Shown here in pieces: positions 5,773 through 11,187 of a stretch of 11,187 bases of DNA. The number at the start of each line of letters is the position of its first letter. Position 1 is the stretch's first letter. A program made the position numbers and the translations under genes. The notes beneath the pieces were generated by a model. The model saw only the letters and a list, made by a program, of their open reading frames with translations. It did not search any database and had not been told where the DNA came from. The DNA is from Candidatus Omnitrophota bacterium. GTDB taxonomy: Bacteria > Omnitrophota > Gorgyraeia > Gorgyraeales > Gorgyraeaceae. Location: NCBI GenBank assembly GCA_018817035.1, contig JAHIUV010000188.1, positions 1 to 11,187 on the forward strand, read 5' to 3'.

Positions 5773-6924
5773 ATGGATATGAAAAGAGCAGGAATAAATG
5801 TAAATCAACCCAATCAATATAAAGCTTTTGTTCCAAAACCTCTGCCTCCCAAGCCACAATTAAGCTTTGATAGAGAAACAATAGACATACTTTCAAAAGC
5901 AGATACCGCGATTGGCCGTCTTTCAGGCATATCAGAGGCTTTGCCCAATCCTAATTTATTTGTGGCGATGTATGTGAGAAAAGAAGCAGTATTAAGTTCT
6001 CAAATAGAAGGAACTGAGGCCTCTTTGGAAGATGTGCTGGAGTATGAGTCTGAAAATAAACCGAAGACTCTTCCGAATGATGTAGCCGAAGTCGTCAATT
6101 ATGTTAAAGCAATGAATTATGGTTTAAAGAGGATAGAAGATCTGCCGCTTTCTCTTAGGCTGATTAAAGAGATACACGCGGAGCTCATGCATGATGTTAG
6201 AGGAGGAGATAAAGCACCCGGTGATTTCAGGAAAACTCAAAATTGGGTAGGTCCAAAAGGATGTACGTTAAGCAATGCTAGGTTTGTACCGCCGCCACCA
6301 TATGAAATGACACAAGCCCTGGGAGATTTAGAAAAATATATGCATTCCCATCTCAGTTATCCCTTATTAGTTGAATGCGGGCTCATGCACTATCAATTTG
6401 AAACAATACACCCGTTTTTAGACGGCAACGGCCGGGTAGGCAGGCTCCTTATAGCATTTTTTTTATGCCATAAAAAAATTCTAAAAAAGCCGTTGCTTTA
6501 TTTAAGCCATTACTTTAAACAAAATCGTTTAGAATATTATGACCGCCTTATGGCGGTAAGGGAAAAAGGTGACTTCGAATCCTGGATTAAATTCTTTTTG
6601 CGAGGGGTTGCAAGTGTGGCTAAAGAAGCCTGCAGGGCGTCGGCTAAAATAATAGATCTAAAAGATAAGGACAAAAAAAAGGTTATCGAAATTTATAAAG
6701 AATCGTCAAAAGCAGCTATTTTTTATGAGAAGCTTTTTGATAGGCCGATTGTTTCCATAAAAGATATAGCTAAGATTATGAATATGACATTTCCCACAGC
6801 AAGTGATGTGTGCATAAAACTTACAAAAATTAATGTACTAAGCGAGATAACGGGAAAAGAACGAAATAAATTGTTTGCCTACAAAAAATATTTAGATATC
6901 CTTAAGCAAGAAACCGCAGCATAA
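5773..6924 (+). CDS. Fic family protein, self-inhibited (class II) AMPylase type, with C-terminal winged helix
   Basis: Fic proteins transfer AMP or a related moiety onto hydroxyl side chains of target proteins. Numbered from the ATG at 5758 (388 residues), the domains are: a Fic_N-like region at about 30-115; the inhibitory helix motif SSQIEG at 80-85, matching (S/T)xxxE(G/N), whose glutamate blocks productive ATP binding; the Fic core with the catalytic motif HPFLDGNGRVGR at 218-229, all key residues intact; and a C-terminal winged-helix-like domain at about 333-382 (SIKDIAKIMNMTFPTASDVC...). I chose the ATG at 5773 (383 residues) because the -10 box covers the 5758 ATG. No Shine-Dalgarno sequence precedes any candidate start. 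No antitoxin gene lies beside it, which fits the built-in inhibitory helix. The gene has its own promoter and palindromic operator and a MITE directly after its stop. The target cannot be deduced. Confidence 0.9.
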   Translation: MDMKRAGINVNQPNQYKAFVPKPLPPKPQLSFDRETIDILSKADTAIGRLSGISEALPNPNLFVAMYVRKEAVLSSQIEGTEASLEDVLEYESENKPKTLPNDVAEVVNYVKAMNYGLKRIEDLPLSLRLIKEIHAELMHDVRGGDKAPGDFRKTQNWVGPKGCTLSNARFVPPPPYEMTQALGDLEKYMHSHLSYPLLVECGLMHYQFETIHPFLDGNGRVGRLLIAFFLCHKKILKKPLLYLSHYFKQNRLEYYDRLMAVREKGDFESWIKFFLRGVASVAKEACRASAKIIDLKDKDKKKVIEIYKESSKAAIFYEKLFDRPIVSIKDIAKIMNMTFPTASDVCIKLTKINVLSEITGKERNKLFAYKKYLDILKQETAA

Positions 6925-6925
6925 T

Positions 6926-6933
6926 TTTTTGTG
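6926..6933. repeat. 8-bp target site duplication, left copy (TTTTTGTG)
   Basis: TTTTTGTG at 6926-6933 directly abuts the left terminal repeat of the element at 6934-7072. The same eight bases abut its right end at 7073-7080. This is what a transposition footprint looks like. The sequence is T-rich, so a small chance of coincidence remains. Confidence 0.65.
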
Positions 6934-7072
6934 GTAATGGGTGAGTTAACGGGGGAGTTTTGTCATTGTGAGCGAAGCGAAGCAATCTCAAAAAAGAGAT
7001 TGCTTCGTCGTCACTTTGCTCCTCCTCGCAATGACATGCCTGTACCGCGCTCCTTATTAACTCACCTATTAC
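6934..7072. mobile_element. 139-bp MITE-like non-autonomous element with 16-bp terminal inverted repeats
   Basis: The left end GTAATGGGTGAGTTAA (6934-6949) and the right end TTAACTCACCTATTAC (7057-7072) are inverted copies with one mismatch in 16, and 8-bp direct repeats (TTTTTGTG) flank both ends exactly. The element has no open reading frame. Its interior is a long imperfect palindrome (see the inner repeat). Ends starting with GTAA and an 8-bp duplication are features of the IS66 family, so an IS66-type transposase is a candidate mobiliser, but no transposase lies in the window. It begins 9 nt after the fic stop codon and occupies most of the 204-nt gap before the DUF151 gene. Confidence 0.75.
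6961..7036. repeat. Inner palindrome of the MITE (TCATTGYGAG ... GAAGCAATCTC type)
   Basis: TGTCATTGTGAG (6961-6972) pairs with CTCGCAATGACA (7025-7036) with one mismatch (or G-U pair), and CGAAGCAATCTC (6978-6989) pairs perfectly with GAGATTGCTTCG (6996-7007) around a loop of six A. The left arm is 29 nt and the right arm 41 nt, so 12 extra bases bulge from the right side. I recall similar palindromes as dispersed repeats in many bacterial genomes, but could not search. In RNA it would fold as a strong hairpin and might also slow or end transcription of fic. Confidence 0.75.
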
Positions 7073-7080
7073 TTTTTGTG
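7073..7080. repeat. 8-bp target site duplication, right copy (TTTTTGTG)
   Basis: TTTTTGTG at 7073-7080 is identical to 6926-6933 and directly follows the right terminal repeat of the 139-bp element. The pair indicates insertion of the element by transposition, with one copy of these eight bases present before insertion. Confidence 0.65.
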
Positions 7081-7090
7081 CTAAAATTCA

Positions 7091-7119
7091 TTGACAAAGA
7101 TTGTTAGTTAATATATTCT
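7091..7119 (+). promoter_or_regulatory. Sigma-70-type promoter of the DUF151 gene
   Basis: A consensus TTGACA (7091-7096), a 17-nt spacer and TATTCT (7114-7119, four of six matches) lie directly before the gene. The predicted transcription start near 7125-7127 is only a few bases before the ATG at 7129, and there is no Shine-Dalgarno sequence, so the mRNA would be leaderless or nearly so. The promoter starts 10 nt beyond the right target duplication, outside the mobile element. Confidence 0.6.
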
Positions 7120-7128
7120 GAGACTATT

Positions 7129-7536
7129 ATGGCGATGATAGAGATGGAATTAAATAAAATACGGATAGATGAGAACAGGGGGGAGCAGGTCATTGTCCTG
7201 AAAGAGAAACAAGGGGATAGGATGCTGCCCATAGTAATAGGCATAATGGAGGTTACGTCCATAAAGATGAATATAAGCGGCATTAAGCCTCCCAGGCCCA
7301 TGACTCATGACCTGTTGAATAATGTCATAGAGAAGCTTGGGGCAAAATTGGTCAAGATAGTCATTGCCAGGCTTGAGCAGAGTACGTTTTTCGCGAAATT
7401 AGTTATTCAGATAGACGGTAGATCAGAAGAGGTGGACGCGCGTCCGAGCGACAGCATCGCGCTGGCTGTCCGCGCGAAAGCGCCTATCTTCGCGGATGAA
7501 CAGGTGTTAGGCGCTGTCTCGACCAACCAGGAATAA
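7129..7536 (+). CDS. DUF151 / bifunctional nuclease (BFN) family protein
   Basis: A 135-residue soluble protein that matches the DUF151 family (PF02577 type) over its whole length. The conserved blocks appear in order: LPIVIG at 33-38, RPMTHDLL at 56-63, TFFAKL at 86-91 and DARPSDSIALAVR at 103-115, ending with an acidic segment (PIFADEQVLG). Some plant and bacterial members have been described as having DNase and RNase activity, while the physiological role in most bacteria is unclear, so I give only the family. The first ATG is used because a promoter lies right before it; ATGs at 7135 and 7144 are alternatives. The gene stands alone between the mobile element and a convergent RND pump gene whose stop lies 2 nt away, with no room for a terminator between them. 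Confidence 0.9.
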   Translation: MAMIEMELNKIRIDENRGEQVIVLKEKQGDRMLPIVIGIMEVTSIKMNISGIKPPRPMTHDLLNNVIEKLGAKLVKIVIARLEQSTFFAKLVIQIDGRSEEVDARPSDSIALAVRAKAPIFADEQVLGAVSTNQE

Positions 7537-7538
7537 AC

Positions 7539-10500
7539 TCAAGATTTATTATTATTGTTGTTTACTTTGGCCATGCGGATCATGCTTGGCTTTTTTGTTA
7601 TTTTTAGGGCCATGTCATCGACTATAGAGTAGATGCATGGAATGATTACCAGGGTCAGGGCTGTCGCGAAGGCAAGCCCCCAGCATATCGAAAGCGCCAT
7701 AGGCACCAGAAAAGGATCTTTCCCGCCTATCCCGTAGGCAACGGTGAACAGTCCTCCGACAGTGGTGATCGTGGTGAGAACAACAGGCCTTAGCCTCATT
7801 TGGCCCGCTTTGATTATTGAATCATGCCTGTTCATGCCTTTACCGCGTAACTTGTTTATAAAGTCTACAAGTACGATAGAGTCATTTACGACAATACCGT
7901 TTAATCCGACTATTCCAAGTATAGCCATAAAAGAAAGAGGTATTCCATGAAGGAAAAAGGCAATAATTACTCCTATGAGCCCGAATGGGATAGCGAGCAT
8001 TATTATGAATGGCTGGACTATGGACCTGAAAGACGAGGCAAGAATGAGATATATAATGAGAAAGGCATAGAAAAAGGCTTTTAGGAGGCTCTTTAGGGAA
8101 TCAATGGTTTCTTCCTGTTCCCCGCCGTATTTTACGGAATAGCCTATGTATTCCTTAGATATATCCCCGAACTTTTTTTCCAGAATGTTATTTACTTTTA
8201 ACGATGTTGTTTTATCGGTATTCACGTTTGCCGAGGCGGTCACTACGCGTTTGCCGTCCAAATGATGGATGGCGGTAGTCCCAGGGATCTTTTCTACGCG
8301 CGCCACGTTCTGGAGAGGTATGAGATTACCGTATTTATTGCGTATAAGTATCTTTTTAAAAACGTTCAAGTCCCCTGAAAAACTTTGTGGAAACATTACG
8401 GTAACATCCGTTTCTTCCTCGGCTTTTACAGGTTTTATCTTGGTAGCGATATTTCCCTCAAAAACACCCCTGACTGTATTAGCTATCTGCGCTACACTTA
8501 ATCCAGCCAGCGCAGCCTTGTTATTGTCGACTTTTACTCGGATTTCTTCTTTCCCGGGTTTATGGTCCCATGTTACGTCGATTGCCCCGTCTATAGTCTT
8601 TAAGTAGTCCATGTATTTAAAAGCGACCGTGTCAAGTGTATCAAAATGTTCCCCGCGTATTTTTGCCTCTACGGGTTTTCCTACCGGAGGCCCTGACTGG
8701 GGTTTGTCAAACCTTAAGTCAGTAAAACCTTTTATGTCTTTTGTTTTTTGCCTCATAGCTTCTATTATTTCGTCCACGCCTCTTTTTCTGTCCTGTTCGG
8801 GCGTAAGATATACGGTTACCTGGACAAGGTGGCTTGATTGTCCGCCAAAGGGGTCATGACGGTCTTCCGCAATGGAGCCTACTGAAGTTACGAAAGTGTC
8901 GAGTTCTTTCGCGGGTAACTGCGCGACTATTTTTTCCACAGGCAGTATAAGTTCGTTTGTTTTGCGCAGAGGGGTGCCTATAGGCGCTTCACCCCTTACA
9001 AAGAAATAATTGATGCCGGCTGAGGGGAATAGTATGAATTTTATCATCGAGAACGCGAGGAATCCGCATAATACCAGCACTATGGTCAATCCGGCAAGGA
9101 CTTTGTATTTTCTTTTTATGGCGCCGTTCACGACCTTTGTGTAGAACCTGACTAATTTTTTGAACCATGGCATATCTTTCGAGATGTTTATGGGTTTTCC
9201 CCGGGCGTCATATTTTATTTTGACAAAATCCGCCAAATGGCTGGGCAATATTATGAGGGCTTCGCCCAGTGAAGCGAGAAGGGCTATTATCAACACCGTC
9301 GGGATATTCCTTATGAACTTACCTATTATACCTGTCATAAAGAGCAGGGGAGCGAATGACGCTATCGTAGTGAGGACCGCTGTCGTGACCGCCCCCATGA
9401 CTTCTTCGGAACCTTTTACCGCGGCTTGCCTCGCGGGTATACCTTCTTCCATATAGCGATAGACGTTCTCGGCTATTATTATTCCGTCATCGACCAGCAT
9501 GCCTAGCACTATGATAAGGCCGAACATGCTTATGAGATTTATGGTAATTCCCATAAGGTTCATTACTATAAAAGTAGCTAAGAAAGATATGGGTATCCCA
9601 AGGACTGTCATGATCGCCACTCTTTTCTGCAGGAAAAGCAGGACCGAAAAGACGACGAGGATCAATGCCGCCCACCCGTTATTTTTCAGGACGTTAAGGC
9701 GTCTTCTCGCGAAAAAAGAATAGTCGTTCACGTATGAGATGCTGAGTTTGTCAGGGCAGTCCTTCAGGAAGCTGCCGCATGCTTTTTTAAGTTTGTCTAC
9801 GATGGTAATGGCGTCCCCTGATTCTTTTTTTGTGACTATCAGGTTGATGGAGCGCATGCCGAGGGTTTTATTTATGACATTTTCTTTTTTAAATGAATCT
9901 TTCACGTCAGATACGTCTTTGACCCTGAGCCAGTTCCCTGAGTCATTCGCCCTTATTATCACGTTTTCTACTTCTTCCGTGGAAGTAAATTCTCCCGTGG
10001 TCCTTATATTGAATTCCGTAGTGTCAGTATCGATGTTCCCGGCAGGCACGCTGATATTGCGGGAGGAAAGGGCCTGTTCTATTTCGTCAAAGGAGACGTA
10101 TTGTTCATACATCTTTTCAGGGTTTACCTGGACCTGTATTTCCCTGTCGCGGTAGCCTGATTTGGTTATTTTTGCCACGCCTTTTATGCCCTCTATCTTA
10201 TCTTCCAGGCCGTCAGCGTAATATTGCAGTTTCTTTTCGCTCATGTCGCCGGATAAAGAGACCTCTATTATGGCATATTGTCTTGTGCTGATCTCCGTTA
10301 CTATAGGATCTTCGTATATGTCTTTAGGCAGGTCTTTGACGCGATCCACAGCTGTCTGTATATCGTTTATTACCTTTTTCCTGTCTCGTTCATCAGGATC
10401 CAGCTTTAAGGTAATAAAGGATGTGCCTGAAGAAGAGGATGATTTTATCTCTTTTATGCCGTCCACCTCTTTAAGTTCTTTTTCGATCGGGACAGTTATC

Positions 10501-10685
10501 AGTTTTTCAACGTCAAGCGGGGTAGCTCCCGGATATACGGCAGTAACGCTTACCATGTCAAAGTCAACGTTCGGGAATATCTCCCTGTTCATCCCGAATA
10601 CCACTATGAGTCCGGATATGATTATAAGCAAGGATACCAGGTTGACGAAAAGTGATTGGTTTATGCTAAAACGCGGTAGGCTCAT
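7539..10685 (-). CDS. RND family efflux transporter, inner-membrane pump subunit (AcrB/HAE type)
   Basis: A complete 1048-residue RND pump, the usual length for the family. The N-terminal helix (LFVNLVSLLIIISGLIVVFG) is followed by the first porter domain (about 40-330, with FPNVDFDMVSVTAVYPGATPLDVEKLI), helices 2-6, the second porter domain (about 560-865) and helices 8-12. TM4 carries the paired aspartates Asp399-Asp400 in LGMLVDDGIIIAENV, equivalent to Asp407-Asp408 of AcrB, so proton coupling is expected. In TM10 the AcrB lysine 940 position reads Asn (GIVVNDSIVLVDF), as in a different RND subgroup. The protein ends in five Asn from AAT/AAC repeats. Start ATG is preceded by GGAAGG with about 7 nt spacing. 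It lies 27 nt after the TolC-like gene, in the same operon; the periplasmic adaptor is not visible and may lie upstream. The substrate cannot be inferred. Confidence 0.93.
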   Translation of the reverse strand: MSLPRFSINQSLFVNLVSLLIIISGLIVVFGMNREIFPNVDFDMVSVTAVYPGATPLDVEKLITVPIEKELKEVDGIKEIKSSSSSGTSFITLKLDPDERDRKKVINDIQTAVDRVKDLPKDIYEDPIVTEISTRQYAIIEVSLSGDMSEKKLQYYADGLEDKIEGIKGVAKITKSGYRDREIQVQVNPEKMYEQYVSFDEIEQALSSRNISVPAGNIDTDTTEFNIRTTGEFTSTEEVENVIIRANDSGNWLRVKDVSDVKDSFKKENVINKTLGMRSINLIVTKKESGDAITIVDKLKKACGSFLKDCPDKLSISYVNDYSFFARRRLNVLKNNGWAALILVVFSVLLFLQKRVAIMTVLGIPISFLATFIVMNLMGITINLISMFGLIIVLGMLVDDGIIIAENVYRYMEEGIPARQAAVKGSEEVMGAVTTAVLTTIASFAPLLFMTGIIGKFIRNIPTVLIIALLASLGEALIILPSHLADFVKIKYDARGKPINISKDMPWFKKLVRFYTKVVNGAIKRKYKVLAGLTIVLVLCGFLAFSMIKFILFPSAGINYFFVRGEAPIGTPLRKTNELILPVEKIVAQLPAKELDTFVTSVGSIAEDRHDPFGGQSSHLVQVTVYLTPEQDRKRGVDEIIEAMRQKTKDIKGFTDLRFDKPQSGPPVGKPVEAKIRGEHFDTLDTVAFKYMDYLKTIDGAIDVTWDHKPGKEEIRVKVDNNKAALAGLSVAQIANTVRGVFEGNIATKIKPVKAEEETDVTVMFPQSFSGDLNVFKKILIRNKYGNLIPLQNVARVEKIPGTTAIHHLDGKRVVTASANVNTDKTTSLKVNNILEKKFGDISKEYIGYSVKYGGEQEETIDSLKSLLKAFFYAFLIIYLILASSFRSIVQPFIIMLAIPFGLIGVIIAFFLHGIPLSFMAILGIVGLNGIVVNDSIVLVDFINKLRGKGMNRHDSIIKAGQMRLRPVVLTTITTVGGLFTVAYGIGGKDPFLVPMALSICWGLAFATALTLVIIPCIYSIVDDMALKITKKPSMIRMAKVNNNNNKS

Positions 10686-10712
10686 GATGAAACCTTCCTT
10701 TATTTTTAATTT

Positions 10713-11187
10713 TTATTCAAACTTTATATGTTTAAGAAAACTGTCCTCGTCGCCCAGTAATTCCAATATGGATACCCTGTAGTCAAAATACGCCCTTTGG
10801 GCCGCGAGTTCAGCGCCCAGGAGATCCTGCTGATAGCGTATTAACGTGTCGGAGGATGAACGCCCGTATTTAAACCTTTTTTCTTCCTGAAGTAATTTCC
10901 CGCTCTGCAGGTTTTTAATACGCCGCATTTTTGAGATATTGATCTTATTCACGGACAGGTTCCTGAACTTTTCGTCTATATCAGAGATGACCTGTCGTTC
11001 TGTTTTTTGGAGGTTCACGACAGCTTTTGCTTTTTCCAGCATTGCTTTTTCATGCTCGCTTTCGGCTTCGTTGTTCTCCAAGGGGTATGAGAACTTTATG
11101 CCTACGTAGTATTTTGGGTTTGAATCTTCATATACGTCTTCCATGGCCCCGGAGTACCTGCTGTCTATACCGTTCTGCGCGAAGGTC
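10713..11187 (-). CDS. TolC-family outer-membrane efflux protein, C-terminal part (5' end outside window)
   Basis: The frame stays open to the window edge, so about 158 C-terminal residues are visible and the gene starts beyond 11187. The fragment begins within a beta-strand-like part (SNPKYYVGIKFSYPLENNEA), which resembles the second outer-membrane strand region of TolC-like proteins. A long alpha-helical stretch rich in Ala, Glu, Lys and Gln follows (AMLEKAKAVVNLQKTERQVI..., then GKLLQEEKRFKYGRSSSDTLIRYQQDLLGAELA), ending in ILELLG. The KYGRSSS-DTLIRYQQDLLGAELA segment is typical of the last helical hairpin of outer-membrane efflux proteins. It would form the exit duct for the RND pump encoded 27 nt downstream. 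An ATG at 11144 lies inside the frame and is not a sensible start. The missing part should contain the signal peptide and the first repeat. Confidence 0.85.
   Translation of the reverse strand, partial: TFAQNGIDSRYSGAMEDVYEDSNPKYYVGIKFSYPLENNEAESEHEKAMLEKAKAVVNLQKTERQVISDIDEKFRNLSVNKINISKMRRIKNLQSGKLLQEEKRFKYGRSSSDTLIRYQQDLLGAELAAQRAYFDYRVSILELLGDEDSFLKHIKFE

Noticed and set aside
6978..7007. 12-bp stem with A6 loop as a classical terminator of fic
   Set aside because: No T-run follows the stem; the sequence after it continues the palindrome of the mobile element. It may affect transcription but is not a standard terminator.
5606..7128. Antitoxin partner gene for Fic
   Set aside because: No small open frame of suitable size is found on either side; the protein carries its own inhibitory motif, so none is needed.
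9160..10782. Several + strand open frames opposite the RND pump gene
   Set aside because: They are out-of-frame shadows of a strongly conserved protein, lack ribosome binding sites and show no family features.
1..11187. CRISPR arrays, tRNA or rRNA genes
   Set aside because: No regularly spaced direct repeats and no cloverleaf or ribosomal RNA sequence were seen; the space is nearly filled by protein genes.

Overview
The window has a moderately AT-rich bacterial background and three parts. (1) Positions 1-5605, + strand, hold the 3' portion of a tightly packed operon for a membrane-bound group 4 [NiFe] hydrogenase linked to an Mrp-type Na+/H+ antiporter module. In order: the C-terminus of a NuoL/MrpA-type subunit, a fused MbhD/MbhE-type subunit, MrpB, MrpC, MrpD, MrpE, MrpF and MrpG homologues, a two-[4Fe-4S] electron-transfer subunit, and a HycI-type hydrogenase maturation protease. 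The catalytic hydrogenase subunits are not in the window and are expected upstream of position 1. Genes overlap or lie 0-18 nt apart and most starts have a clear Shine-Dalgarno sequence. (2) Positions 5606-7536, + strand, are a looser region. It has a stand-alone self-inhibited Fic protein (AMPylase type) with its own promoter and a perfect palindrome over the -35 box, then a 139-bp MITE-like element with 16-bp terminal inverted repeats and an 8-bp target duplication, then a DUF151 'bifunctional nuclease' family gene with its own promoter. (3) Positions 7539-11187, - strand, are an RND efflux operon: the end of a TolC-like outer-membrane protein gene followed by a complete RND inner-membrane pump.

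The likely host is an anaerobic or fermentative diderm bacterium. The ferredoxin-coupled Mbh/Mrp-like hydrogenase points to anaerobic energy conservation, and the TolC partner needs an outer membrane. The gene style and the TCATTGCGAG...GAAGCAATCTC palindromes remind me of uncultured lineages such as Omnitrophota, but this is a low-confidence impression that I could not test.

In the hydrogenase operon, electrons from reduced ferredoxin would pass through the polyferredoxin-like subunit to the upstream NiFe site to make H2 (or the reverse). The Mrp-like membrane proteins would couple this to Na+ or H+ translocation, and the HycI protease would finish maturation of the large subunit. The most unusual parts are regulatory and mobile: the fic operator palindrome, the MITE placed two bases after the fic stop codon, and two promoters whose -10 boxes lie so close to the start codons that their mRNAs should be leaderless.
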